Assembly (NCBI RefSeq): GCF_918797505.1
Contig: NC_092793.1
Location: 91,400,411-91,464,410, forward strand
Length of the DNA: 64,000 nucleotides
Direction of reading: 5' to 3'
Origin: Bemisia tabaci
Taxonomy: Eukaryota; Arthropoda; Insecta; Hemiptera; Aleyrodidae
The notes under the pieces were generated by a model. That model ran no database searches and was not told where the DNA came from. It saw only the letters and a list, made by a program, of their open reading frames with translations. Shown here piece after piece: positions 10,102-21,031 of this stretch (position 1 is the first letter of the stretch; the number at the start of each line of letters is the position of its first letter). A program made the translations under genes and the position numbers.

Positions 10102-11099
10102 CAGGGTGATCCAAAAGTCCCTTCCACCCCCTCTAACTTTTTACCTAATTGAGATAAAGATTTGAAACTTGGGGGATAGTCCTAGGTCAACGGGAGCTAC
10201 TTTTTGGCCCCCCTAAAATTTTCAGGGGGGCCCCCCTTGGGGGGGGCAACGGCCCCCAACTTTTAATTTTCAAATGGGAAGACCCCCTTTGTGATAGCTC
10301 GTTCGAAAGAGCATAAAAAAGAAAACTTTTCGCGCAAACCCGAAGTCAATATCTCAAACCGTTTCAAAATGGCGGCCGGTTAAAGTTCAAAATGGCCGAA
10401 AATTCACACCGGTTATTTGTCGATGGATTTGCGCGAAAATCGGAATGTAGGGGTATTTTGACACGAGAAAAACGAATTTGACGTTAGATTTTCAAAAAAA
10501 CCGAAATTTCCAAAATGGCCGCCGGTTAAAGTTCAAAATGACCAAAAATTGATTTTTTTAGAAATCTAAGTTCAAATTTGTTTATCTTATGCCAAAATAC
10601 TCTCAAATTCCATTTTTTAGGCAAATCCATCAGGAAAAAAACGAGGTGACAATTTTCGGCCATTTTAAACTTCAACCGGCGGCCATTTTGGAAATTTTGA
10701 TTTTTTTTGAAAATCTAACGTCAAATTCGTTTTTCTCGTGTCAAAATACCCCTACATACCGATTTTCGCGCAAATCCATCGACAAATAACCGTGTGAATT
10801 TTCGGCCATTTTGAACTTTAACCGGCCGCCATTTTGAAACGGTTTGAGATATTGACTTCGGGTTTGCGCGAAAAGTTTTCTTTTTTTATGCTCTTTCGAA
10901 CGAGCTATCACAAAGGGGGTCTTCCCATTTGAAAATTAAAAGTTGGGGGCCGTTGCCCCCCCAAGGGGGGCCCCCCTGAAAATTTTAGGGGGGCCAAAAA
11001 GTAGTTCCCTTTGACCTAGGAATATTCCCCAAGTTTCAAATCTTTATCTTAATTAGGTAAAAAGTTAGAGGGGGTGGAAGGGACTTTTGGATCACCCTG
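10102..11099. mobile_element. 998-bp near-perfect palindrome, CAGGGTG family
   Basis: It starts CAGGGTGATCCAAAAGTCCC and ends with the complement, flanked by TA (10100-10101, 11100-11101). The arms mirror each other over about 490 bp and include repeats of AAAATGGC[G/C]GCCGGT and GC-rich blocks such as GGGGGCCCCCC. The TA flank suggests a Tc1/mariner-like target, but the termini do not prove the superfamily. No coding frame. Confidence 0.88.
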
Positions 11100-11104
11100 T
11101 ATAT

Positions 11105-11382
11105 AATTCCGTAAGCCCGATTTCTGTTTCGAAATTGCGCCGCGACCGTCGTGCCGATCCGGGCGTCGGAGGTGCCGGCGGGACCGTCCCGGTCCCGCGG
11201 GGTCGGGAAAAATACGGGGATCGCGCGTCGGGCCCCGCGCCCCTCGCGCCCTCCGAAAGATCGCTTATCCCGTTTGTCCCGCTGGGAGATGCGCGGTTTT
11301 TCGTTTTCCCCGTGCTGTTCGTTCTCGGTCAGCTGATGACTCGGCTGCCCGAGGCGTTCGTCGTCATGGATATTCGTCGTTT
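11105..11382. other. GC-rich segment of unknown origin next to the Helitron remnant
   Basis: About 270 bp far richer in CpG than its surroundings (CGCCGCGACCGTCGTGCC and similar). Two overlapping plus-strand frames are open across it, expected in stop-poor GC-rich DNA. It directly precedes the 194-bp tandem duplication and may be the leader of the Helitron, but no motif proves this. Confidence 0.4.
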
Positions 11383-11770
11383 ATGAAGAATTCCGATTTT
11401 TTCGTACAGTGCGCGTCGTCTTTTGAATTTTGTTAATATTTGTCGTGTATGAAGAATCCCGAATTTTTAGTAAGGTGCGCGTATTCGTTTTCATATTGGG
11501 AATGGTTCGGAGTCGAAAACGTGGGCGTCCGGCGAGGCGTGGCAATGTTTCTCGCAATTTATCCGCGCGACGCAAAATGAAGAATTCCGATCTTTTCGTA
11601 CAGTGCGCGTCGTCTTTTGAATTTTGTTAATATTTGTCGTGTATGAAGAATCCCGAATTTTTAGTAAAGTGCGCGTATTCGTTTTAATATTGGGAATGGA
11701 TCGGAGTCGAAAACGTGGGCGTCTGGCGAAGCGTGGCAATGTTTCTCGCAATTTATCCGCGCGACGCAAA
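11383..11770 (+). repeat. Tandem duplication, two 194-bp units
   Basis: Units 11383-11576 and 11577-11770 both start ATGAAGAATTCCGAT and end CGCGCGACGCAAA. They differ at only a few positions, so the duplication is recent. It sits immediately upstream of the Helitron reading frame. Confidence 0.9.
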
Positions 11771-11779
11771 GTGCGGCAT

Positions 11780-12908
11780 GATGGCTGTCTCAAAGGAGAT
11801 GGATAATGTACGACGTACGGCTGAACAGGGAAATAACCTCAATCCATTTCGGCAGAGCACTGATAATTTTATCGGAAATGATTATCCGGAAAATAATTTC
11901 GGACTTTTAAATGTGAAGTGCCAGTATTGTGATGCCTTGATTATCCGGAAAATAATTTCGGACTTTTAAATGTGAAGTGCCAGTATTGTGATGCCTTGCA
12001 TTTCAAAAAAGAGGAGATGAACGGCCATTTTAACAGATGTTGTCATAATGGTCTTCTCAGACTTGCCGAGCCTGGAATCAATGACCAACTTCGCGACCTG
12101 TTCTCCAAACCCATCTTCATGACTAACATTTTGAGGTACAACAGTTGTATGGCTTTTGCATCTCTGTCTGCTTCCAAAGCTCAAATAATTTTGAACCAAA
12201 TCTTCTGCCAACCAAATATCTGTATTAAGTCCTCATTGTGATCCAATGATTTATCCTTTGCTCTATGCTCATGGCGAGCCAGGCTGGGATCCTAAAATGG
12301 AGCATAATGGACCACGCAAGCAGCCAAATCGCAAACATGTAACCATGCTACAATTCGCGTGTTACAGGCTTGCCATTAGAACAGCATTTTCCCATATTCA
12401 CCAATCAAAGAAATTATTTCAACAATAAATTGTAGATTTATATGTTCGTGTCGAACGTGAGAGGCTTCATTATATTAGAGAGCATCAGTCCGAACTCAGA
12501 GTTGAACATTATGCTGGGTTGCAAGATTTTGTTCTGAATAAAGCAAGAGTCGATGATATGAATGTTGGAAGAATTGTAGTTTTACCATCTTCTTTTGAAG
12601 GCAGCCCCCGTAATCTTATTCAAAGATATCGAGATGCCATGGCAATTGTCCGCGTGTATGGCAAACCAGACATTTTTTTGACAATGACGTGTAACCCGAA
12701 ATGGTCGGAAATAACCGCTGCTTTAGCGCCAAAAGAAACTGCTGCAGATCGTCCAGAATTAGTTTCACGAGTTTTTCATTGCAAATTGGATCAATTACTA
12801 AGAGATGTATTAAAAGAAAATGTTCTGGGTAGAGTTGTTGCACATGTTTATGTAATTGAATTGCTAAAGCATGGTCTCCCACATTGTCATTTGCTCTTAA
12901 TTTATTAG
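11780..12908 (+). pseudogene. Helitron Rep protein fragment (zinc finger and HUH nuclease)
   Basis: The first part (about 11970-12210) encodes VKCQYCDALHFKKEEM then CCHNG, the Cys-rich N-terminal finger of Helitron proteins. The second part (12519-12905) encodes YGKPDIFLTMTCNPKW and ends in HGLPHCHLLL, which contains the HUH motif (HCH) of the rolling-circle Rep nuclease. Several stops separate the two. The frame ends right after the HUH motif; the catalytic Tyr region and the helicase are absent. A 59-bp direct duplication (from 11880 and from 11939) lies before the finger. Confidence 0.88.
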
Positions 12909-13420
12909 CAGAAAATTTGGTTCAAAATTTAAAGTCGTAAATATGGATTGTTTCTCATGGAAGAGATGAATTAAGGACGGAAATTTTGAAACACCACAAT
13001 GGAGATACGTGGTTTCGCTCTTCAGTCGGTGCGATACGGACATCCATCAAGTTGAAAAAAATGCATCAAGTCCCTGTCACCGCCGACCAACGCGTTTGTC
13101 GATCGAATCAACTACAGGTAGTATGAGCAGGGGGTCAAAACGCCTTCAATTTTCTGAACGCAATACGGACATCCGTCGAGGTTGTATAGTTGTATCAACG
13201 CGCCGTAGCAAACGCGTCCCATTGTTTATCGTAACATACGAATATAAGTTGAGAGGGGCCAGTAATAATGCCTTCAATTTTATCCATACATATTGTTGGG
13301 CAAAATGAGAGACGACGTTTCTCCATTTGCGACGTTGCAGACTTCCTTTGAAATTTTATTTTTCTTTCGAGAAGCTGGTCAACATAAAACTTAAATTCTC
13401 CATGATTTTTCGTATTCAAT
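12909..13420. other. Decayed interior of the Helitron region
   Basis: No open frame with recognisable homology. The phrase ATACGGACATCC[A/G]TC occurs twice (about 13025 and 13164), so local duplication has happened. Helitron termini (5' TC, 3' hairpin and CTRR) were not located. Confidence 0.35.
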
Positions 13421-13695
13421 AGCGGAAGATTTGGTTCAAAATTATATGGGCTTTGGAAGCAGACAGAGATGCAAAAGCCATACAACTGATGTACCTCAAA
13501 ATGTTGGTCATGAAAATGGGTTTGGAGAAGAGGTCGCGAAATTGGTCTTTGATTCCAGGCATGGCAAGTCTGAGAAGACCATTATGACAACATCTGTTAA
13601 AATGGCCGTTCATCTCCTCTTTTTTGAAATGCAAGGCATCACAATACTAGCACTTCACATTTAAAAGTCCGAAATTATTTTTCGGAATAATTTAA
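13420..13695 (-). pseudogene. Inverted duplicate of the Helitron zinc-finger segment
   Basis: On the minus strand it reads HFKKEEMNGHFNRCCHNG, the same block as at 11995-12050 on the plus strand, with a few substitutions. The flanking TCCGAAATTATTTTTCGGA also mirrors 11886-11915. The two inverted copies enclose the Rep fragment. Confidence 0.85.
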
Positions 13696-13979
13696 TTTTT
13701 CCAGATTATATATTTAAATTGTTATTAAATAATGATAAATTCAAAATTCCAATTTCATTTTCCAAAATTTCAGAGCATGTTATATCTTCTTTCAAAATTT
13801 ATTGTAAATTCAAGTTGCTATTCAATTATAATAAATAACTTGAACGTGGTTGTTCTATGATTTCTTACGAGCAGTTCCCTTCCAGTGTTTAGCAGCCGCG
13901 TAGTGGCCTCAGGCCCTAGTATTTTTTATAAGCCCGTATTAGCGGTCACGGAAATTATTTTTGGATACGTCTGTAATTG

Positions 13980-14575
13980 GCTCATAGGAAATTTTACGGT
14001 TTTTAATACAAATCCAGCGAAATTTCACTCCTAAATGAATAGATTAATAAAAAATAGGAGAAAAGGTCCGCTGTTCCAAAAATGTTTAGCCGTGGCACCT
14101 TTTACAACTAGTTTTTAATGGGTCTCAGAATTGTTTTAAAGTTATTTTTTGGACTTTTCTAGAAGGAAATTATACGTGCTTTAAAAAAGGATGATACATT
14201 CCACTAAAATGAAACGTTCAAGAGATAAATGAGAAGAAAGGCCGCTGATCCCGCGAAGTTTTTGCCGCGGCAATTTTTGAAACCCGTATTCTTGGCCTTA
14301 AAAATTGTTTTTAATCCATTTTATGTAATCAGCCGATAGGAAATGTTACGCTCTCTATAAAATGTCGAGACATTTGCATCGAAAATGAACCGTTTGATAG
14401 AAAAACGAGAAAAAAGGTCACTGGGCTATTGATTCTAGGCTGCGGTCGTTTTTTCTAAGCCTTTAATGTGTGCTGCGAATTTATTCTTGACAAAATATTT
14501 GTAATAAACAGGTAGGAAACTTTACATGCTACAAAAATGGAAACAAACATAAAAAGACCATTCTACACGCTCTTT
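13980..14575. repeat. Degenerate tandem array, about 175-bp period
   Basis: The phrase TAGGAAA[T/C]TTTACG (with variants) recurs near 13985, 14158, 14336 and 14510, each followed about 70 bp later by GAGAAAAAAGG[T/C]C[A/C]CTG-like sequence. Spacing is 173-178 bp. The copies are well diverged, so the array is old. Confidence 0.65.
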
Positions 14576-14779
14576 AGAGGAAATTGTATTAGATTGCTGG
14601 TAATAGGGCTCCTTAGGAGGGCTTACTCACAATTTCTCATGAGAGAACTTCATGAAGATGGAAACAGGGTTTTGGTCGATTTACGGTCTAAATCAGTGGA
14701 AAGAGGAATGATGGACTCAGTTTGTCCCATCATCAAACAAGCAGGTTGTGGGATTGAAATAAAACTTCAAATCGAGGGC

Positions 14780-15400
14780 TAAGGAACAATACTGCCTAAC
14801 TGACAATTTTGGCAAAAATGAGTTAGTGATTTTGCTGCATTCATCAGTATTACAAACTCAAGATGATGTTTTCAGTTATTTCCAATTCTGCACAGGAGCG
14901 CTATGAACATGCTGTGATGTATTGGAAAAAAAAAAAAAAAAAAATTAAAAATCTAACTACAATATTACAAAAATGAAGAAGTTTCTTCTTTGTCCTGCAA
15001 AAACTTTAGTTTGCAAATTGGCGGTATCGTCCCTCAACCATCGAAGTGTGTTTATACAGGATATCTCATGATATCCCGTAAAAACACCCTTCTACAGGAG
15101 AACTCTTCAACTGGCGCCACTGGAAGCCTCCGATGACATCATCAACTACTTTTACTTGGTTCAATCTTTGTAGTTACATGCAGTGTTTGCCTTGGTCTCT
15201 ACTCTTTAGCCATTTAAAGCTTCAAGCCCTTCAAGTAGTTTTCATAAAGCACTTAAAATCAGCATTACTCATAGCTCCATTTCAATAGATGGTAAAGGAA
15301 AAAGTAGTAGAGAGGAAACATGAAGTCTCCGAGAATTTGCTGACCAATTAACTTTCATTCTTTCAATTACAGCCGTAGTCCAGAAAACACATTGAAAACA
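14780..15400. other. No gene recognised; A-run and short inverted repeat
   Basis: A run of about 18 A lies at about 14925-14943. GGATATCTCATGATATCC (about 15059-15076) is a short perfect inverted repeat. Nothing else could be supported. Confidence 0.35.
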
Positions 15401-15450
15401 ATCTTTACCCCATATGAATCAGAGTAAAAAATTACTTTTGTGGTACTTAC

Positions 15451-15593
15451 AAACAACAGCCATCCATGCTCCAAATGATTGCTGAAAACAGATTGATTGA
15501 ATTGTTTTATCTCTGTCTTCAAACCATGGTATCCAGCGAAGGAGTGGTTTTGGGTGAGCTTCTAAATTAGCATAGATAATTATGCCTCCAGTC
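15451..15593 (-). CDS. Internal coding exon of an unidentified host gene
   Basis: On the minus strand a pyrimidine-rich acceptor (TTTTTCTTATCTTGCAG) precedes the 143-nt open exon, which ends at a strong donor, GTAAGT. It encodes TGGIIIYANLEAH, LLRWIPWFEDRDKTIQS and FGAWMAVV. The exon starts with 1 nt of a split codon, exactly what the exon at 19311-19426 needs. The join reads ...VLALVSG-TGGIIIYA..., a natural beta-strand/turn pattern like the first blade of a WD40-type propeller. I do not recognise the protein. The next exon (phase 1) was not found. Confidence 0.65.
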
Positions 15594-15792
15594 CTGCAAG
15601 ATAAGAAAAAATGACACATTTTAATTCGAATTTTGGTCATTTAATTTTCAATTGTGCACACTCAATCATCTTTCTCATTTGTATTTTTAGTCCAAAAGTG
15701 GATGAAATATTTTATCATACCTAGGTCCTTTTCTTAGTCAAAATAAGAGAACCTAATCAAAAAGGAAAATCAACCTAAAGTCCTCTAGTGTG

Positions 15793-15820
15793 TTACTTAC
15801 TTACTTACTTACTTACTTAC
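15793..15820. repeat. (TTAC)7 microsatellite
   Basis: Seven uninterrupted TTAC units in the intron between the two minus-strand exons. Confidence 0.95.
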
Positions 15821-15940
15821 TGCACTAGATGCACTTTGGTCAAAATAGAGATAAATATACAAAAATGCAGGTATATCTCCTCAATAGTCTTCAAAAATCA
15901 CGGGCGCCATTGCATTAAATGCCCCTAAGAAATCAGGCAT

Positions 15941-17612
15941 TAGGGTGGCCCAAATTTGGCAATGTCGGAATTTTTTTGGTCTTACCCCCTAGAACTGTTC
16001 CATTTGATCAAAAAACACTCTCTGCCAAGTTTCAGCCAAATCGGATAATATTAACCCGTGCCGACAGAGCCATCTTTTTTAAATGGGATTTTACATTGAA
16101 AAAAACTTTTTTCCAGAAAAATCCATTTTTCAAAAAATGTGTAATTCCTAGAAAAAATCTGAGGTCAGATTCGGCTTCAGCAGGAAAAATTAAGTGGGAA
16201 AACATGTATTGGACACTTCAAAAAAATTGTTTTACCCCTCGTTATAGCGGCGAAACAACTGAAACATCTAGAATACGCTAAAAAAGGGTAAAATGACGGT
16301 GATAAATCCCAAATAATTACGTACGTCTGCATTCGAAAATGAAGCTCAACATATGGCAGGGGTTACCTATGTACTTTTTTACGCTGAGTCCGAAAATGCT
16401 ATCCATTTTTCTCTATTCCATCAGGGTTTTCCGGAAAATCGATTTTCTTGTTTAAAAAGAGGATTTTCCGGGGAAAACTCAATTTTCAGGATATAAACCT
16501 CAACATGTGACGGATATTTTTTATGTGTTTTTCAACGCTGAGTCCGAAAATGATGTCAAAGTTGCTCCATTACATCGAGCTTTTCCGGAAAATCGATTTT
16601 CTTGTATAAAAAGAGGGTTTTCCGGGGAAAACTCCATTTTCAGGAAATAAACCTCAACACGTGACGGATGTTTTTTATGTGTTTTTCAACGCTGAGTCCG
16701 AAAATGATGTCAAAGTTGCTCCTCTATATCAGGCTTTACTGGGAAATCGATTTTCTCGTAGAAACACGGTTTTCGGGGAAAACTTAACTTTTAGGAAATG
16801 AACGATCGACTTGTAAAATATTTTTCTGGTGTGTTGTTTAACGGTGAATTCGAAAATCATAACCGTCTCACTCTATTCCACTAAGAAGTTCTGAAGAGCT
16901 AAATTCCCGTAAAAAAGGTAATTTTCCAGGGAAAACTCGGTACAATCGATTTTCCGGAAAAGCTCGATGTAATGGAGCAACTTTGACATCATTTTCGGAC
17001 TCAGCGTTGAAAAACACATAAAAAATATCCGTCACATGTTGAGGTTTATATCCTGAAAATTGAGTTTTCCCCGGAAAATCCTCTTTTTAAACAAGAAAAT
17101 CGATTTTCCGGAAAACCCTGATGGAATAGAGAAAAATGGATAGCATTTTCGGACTCAGCGTAAAAAAGTACATAGGTAACCCCTGCCATATGTTGAGCTT
17201 CATTTTCGAATGCAGACGTACGTAATTATTTGGGATTTATCACCGTCATTTTACCCTTTTTTAGCGTATTCTAGATGTTTCAGTTGTTTCGCCGCTATAA
17301 CGAGGGGTAAAACAATTTTTTTGAAGTGTCCAATACATGTTTTCCCACTTAATTTTTCCTGCTGAAGCCGAATCTGACCTCAGATTTTTTCTAGGAATTA
17401 CACATTTTTTGAAAAATGGATTTTTCTGGAAAAAAGTTTTTTTCAATGTAAAATCCCATTTAAAAAAGATGGCTCTGTCGGCACGGGTTAATATTATCCG
17501 ATTTGGCTGAAACTTGGCAGAGAGTGTTTTTTGATCAAATGGAACAGTTCTAGGGGGTAAGATCAAAAAAATTCGCAAAATAAATTTTCCTGTGTATAAT
17601 TGGGCCACCCTA
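15941..17612. mobile_element. 1.67-kb palindromic element with 9-bp TSD ATCAGGCAT
   Basis: The ends are TAGGGTGGCCC and its complement. ATCAGGCAT is duplicated exactly at 15932-15940 and 17613-17621. Each arm encodes the same antisense-mirrored 'protein', an effect of the palindrome. Inside, a unit of about 154 bp containing ACGCTGAGTCCGAAAATG is repeated (16381, 16538, 16689), with more copies in the left arm than the right. A 9-bp TSD is typical of Mutator-like elements, but no transposase is present. A one-arm relative is at 44450-44990. It lies in an intron of the unidentified minus-strand gene. Confidence 0.9.
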
Positions 17613-17639
17613 ATCAGGCATAGCCCCTGAAACATTGCT

Positions 17640-18030
17640 GCTATTCTAATTTTTCTCATTGGTGATGTTTTGTCAATCATATCAGCATAGAGCTGAATTT
17701 ATAGAGCAAGCAGCTGCATTTGAAGCACAACAAATCTTACTACTGATCGGTGTAGAATGATTGATTGGTGATGATCAAATCGGTGTAAAATAAGGTGGCG
17801 CCAATTGGCCCTTAAAAATTGAATTTACTCTGCCAGTTGGCTCCTAAACCTCTTGCGAGCAACTTTTCAGTTGTGATATAGAGGGGGGTGAGGGGGAGGT
17901 TTTTCTCTGTTTTCTTTTTTGTTCAGAAAATTTTAAATAGATTATGAATTTCACTCCAAGTCCCCCCTTGGATGTATGGATGTTAGCCCCCCCCCCCCCC
18001 CCGGGGCTTTGGAATTGGCCCCATGATCTC
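17640..18030. other. Intronic sequence with a C-run
   Basis: No gene recognised. A run of about 16 C residues lies at about 17987-18002. Confidence 0.35.
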
Positions 18031-18037
18031 TCATTAA

Positions 18038-18477
18038 GGTGATTCGATGGACGCCATATTTTGTGTCAGAACGGCATGCGATATATCGCATCAATTGGTT
18101 CCATATTTTCAGCTACTCGTCATTTTTCTCCTATTTTGAGATCGCAATTCTGTTGTCAGGAGTCTAAAGCACTCACTTACCAATTTTAGCAGAGAAATTC
18201 AACGTAATAAAGGCGTGGTTTTTTCAGAGAGAAAACATCGCATTCGATACTGATATCAAAACTGCACTCGAATGCGATATTTTCTCTCTGAAAAAACCAC
18301 GCCTTTATTACGTTGAATTTCTCTGCTAAAATTGGTAAGTGAGTGCTTTAGACTCCTGACAACAGAATTGCGATCTCAAAATAGGAGAAAAATGACGAGT
18401 AGCTGAAAATATGGAACCAATTGATGCGATATATCGCATGCCGTTCTGACACAAAATATGGCGTCCATCGAATCACC
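18038..18477. mobile_element. 440-bp palindrome flanked by TTAA, copy 1
   Basis: The arms (about 215 bp each) start GGTGATTCGATGGACGCC. TTAA is present at both ends (18034-18037 and 18478-18481), a target duplication typical of piggyBac and Kolobok. The same-sized copy at 54486-54925 is also flanked by TTAA. The arms contain CGATATATCG and, near the centre, TTTTCTCTCTGAAAAAACC and its complement. Confidence 0.9.
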
Positions 18478-18481
18478 TTAA

Positions 18482-18745
18482 GCAAGGCGAATTGAAAATG
18501 GTGGTTGCATTTCGGTTTTGGCTGCCATCTTGAAGTGTTGTGATGTCAGGAGGGAGGGTTTTGCCGTGCAATCCGAGATTGAACCAGTCCCTCTGGCCTT
18601 GGTCGGCCCATGTACCCGATCCCGTGTGATGTCCAGAGGGTACAAAATGCGACCACCATTCTTTATCCACCTTGCTCATTAAGACAAGACACTGATACTG
18701 GGTAAGTGCTTGTACAAACATAAATCCTGAGAGTAAATCTTTCAA
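18482..18745 (-). other. Repeated sequence of unknown class
   Basis: A 90-codon minus-strand frame is open here. Part of it (GATAAAGAATGGTGGTCGCA) recurs at about 57028-57047, beside a hAT element. This points to dispersed repeat sequence and argues against a gene exon. Confidence 0.4.
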
Positions 18746-19310
18746 CTAGATTAGCTATTTGCCATCATCATCATATTGATGGCTATCTTGCAAGGCTGCA
18801 ATGGCTATCATGCAAAGCTGCAATGACTGTCTCCATTGCAAGGTATCAAAATCTCTGCTCTTTAGTGTATTTTAATGAGGAAGAACAAGTCAACGTCATA
18901 GCTTGAAATTCATATAAAATATTCTACAAACAGAGCAGAAAAATCAAAGAAGTTCTCAAGAAATTACATGGACTGGTTTTCAAAAAAATTGAAGTAGTTT
19001 TTAGTTGAAAAAAAAATACTTAAAGTATGACTAGAAGTCTACAACATCCCAAACGAAGATACCTGTGTGGTCTTGCACTCTGGCCTTAGGTATCATACTG
19101 GGAAAATAGTTTTCCAAACAGGGACAGTGCTCGTAACTGAGAGAGTTACTTGCAGGTGACAGCTACGAATGCATACAAATCCTGCTGGTCAAGGGTAATG
19201 TAAGCAGTTATTACTGTTTCAGATTTCGTAGCTTGAAGAGGTAGCTACCGCTCCTCATAAAACTCTGACCTTATAGACACGCAAAAAATGTAAAAGTTAC
19301 GGAGACTTAC

Positions 19311-19426
19311 CCTGAAACGAGAGCTAGAACATGTCGTTTGGCATTGAAATAATAAGCGCTTGTTTTGATTTGGTTGACACTGAGTAGTCTCTGAAGTGCA
19401 TATAAGTCACCATCTTCCGCCTGCAT
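19311..19426 (-). CDS. First coding exon of an unidentified host gene
   Basis: The ATG at 19426-19424 lies in a good context (GAAAATGC). The frame runs MQAEDGDLYALQRLL...AYYFNAKRHVLALVSG and stops at a strong donor, GTAAGT, after 116 nt (phase 2). This matches the 1-nt-phase exon at 15451-15593. A pyrimidine-rich acceptor-like TACTTTTTGTAG about 46 nt upstream of the ATG suggests another 5' UTR exon. The gene is divergent from TAF8. Short repeated-blade character suggests a beta-propeller N-terminus, but I cannot name it. Confidence 0.62.
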
Positions 19427-20009
19427 TTTCGTCAAGGTGCTGAGAGATGAAGGCAGAAGTTCAGTTCAGACTACAAAAAGTAAGATAAGTGCCATGATAA
19501 AATTGAAGCATCAGCAGGAAAAGTAATTTAATGAAATAAAATGAAATAAAAATAATACAGAGAGTATAAAGGGTTAGTATAAAGGTTTAGATGCCCGACT
19601 GTGTAATAATTTGTAGGGACTCTAATTTGTAGTAGTGCCTCTGATTATCGACTAACTCGCCCTATAACCTCCAATTTCTCATCGCTAGAACTGCTAGAAG
19701 TTGGTGTTGCTTGCAAAGACATAAAGACGGAGCGCTCGTATCTAAAAGCACGGGGAAAAAGTGAAGCTAGGTTCGGCGCTGCGCGCTTGTGTGAGTGTGT
19801 AAATGAGCGCGGGAATCCATGGCGGCAAACGGAAATTTGATTTGAACTTGTCCTCTTGATTTTTGCACATTTCTTCTTTGAAACCTATTTTAAATTCCTA
19901 AAACGAATATACTAAGAAAGTTCGGTCTGCGTCCTAATATAATACACCTACTTTTGCTCGGTAACAGGCAGTAATCTCAGATAAAGTTAGTTTTTCTTCT
20001 GCTCATGGT

Positions 20010-21005
20010 TAGAGTCCCTTTATACCCAGAGTTAAGACAACTCACTTTTGGTTGGGCTGAAAGTGGCCTAGAAAAAAATCCAATTCTGATTGGTTCTCGC
20101 TCATGGAGGCCGAAACGAGTGCACCAAGATGGCGGTACCTCGAATATGAACAAGAATGATGAAAATATTACCTAATTGTGGTTTATCAAGAGTAAATTGT
20201 TATTTCCATCGGTCCAAAATGAAAATAGATTAAGGTTAATCTTCAGCTGTAGTTCCGAAAAAATCCACCACGTCGCGCTGCTAAAATCCGACTCCGAAAT
20301 CAGTGATTATTTAAATATCACAATAGGTATCTTAAATTCTAAGACTCATAAGTTCTAGCAGCATACGTCTGGAATCCTTAGAAACAAACGCGAGCTTTGA
20401 AAGTCTAATAATAAAAGCTGTAAATTGATCCCAGTTTCTCTTACGGGATATCTGTAAGTGCGAGAGAGACAGCTCACGGTGGGAGAGAGATATCTGCCAA
20501 CTGCTGAGAGCGATCAAGCGCGATTGGTTGCATCAAGGTCATCATGCTTAACCCTACTTTTTTCTGGGATCAAATTGCAGAGCTTCAGAAATGACTTTTC
20601 ACGTTGTTTTTAGGGTCAATAGGAAGAAGAATGTTATAGCTAGAACTTATTTATCTTCGATTTAAACAGAAATTCCTTCAACTTTTATAAAAGCTCAAGG
20701 ACTCACGTGGTGCTGTACGGACTCTAAAACACAGCGGTGGCGCCCCCTGCGCGGAGAAATTTCTTACTTCACGCAGCTGTAGATACACCTTAAGAAATTA
20801 TTCACAAACCAATCTCATTTTCTTTTTAATTGATCAATTTGTTGATGTTGTTGTTTTTGTGTGACAGACATCGCAGGATTCCTGATCCTTATCCCTCAAT
20901 ATCGTTCGTTTGGGTGCACTCGTTTCGACCTCCATGGCCAGCCAAGGCCGGCTGCCAGTCAGCTGATAATCGAGTTGTCTTAACTCTGGGTATAAAGGGA
21001 CTCTA
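20010..21005. mobile_element. hAT family H3, full 996-bp copy, TSD CTCATGGT
   Basis: It starts TAGAGTCCCTTTATACCC and ends with the complement GGGTATAAAGGGACTCTA. CTCATGGT is duplicated at 20002-20009 and 21006-21013. The 436-bp element at 21032 is the same family in opposite orientation with its centre deleted. No transposase frame. Confidence 0.94.
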
Positions 21006-21031
21006 CTCATGGTGGTTCTGCAGGTTCAAAC

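Noticed and set aside
14537..14782. 81-codon plus-strand frame
   Set aside because: It begins inside the fourth unit of a degenerate tandem array and shows no known motif.
15919..17680. Two identical frames on opposite strands (16-16.3 kb and 17.3-17.7 kb)
   Set aside because: They are produced by the 15941-17612 palindrome and not by genes.
18473..18745. 90-codon minus-strand frame as a gene exon
   Set aside because: Part of it recurs at about 57028, so it belongs to a dispersed repeat.
19061..19160. Possible minus-strand exon (NSLSYEHCPCLENYFPSMIP, then GT)
   Set aside because: It has a weak acceptor, and the flanking exons at 19311 and 15451 already join in phase with a natural protein sequence without it.
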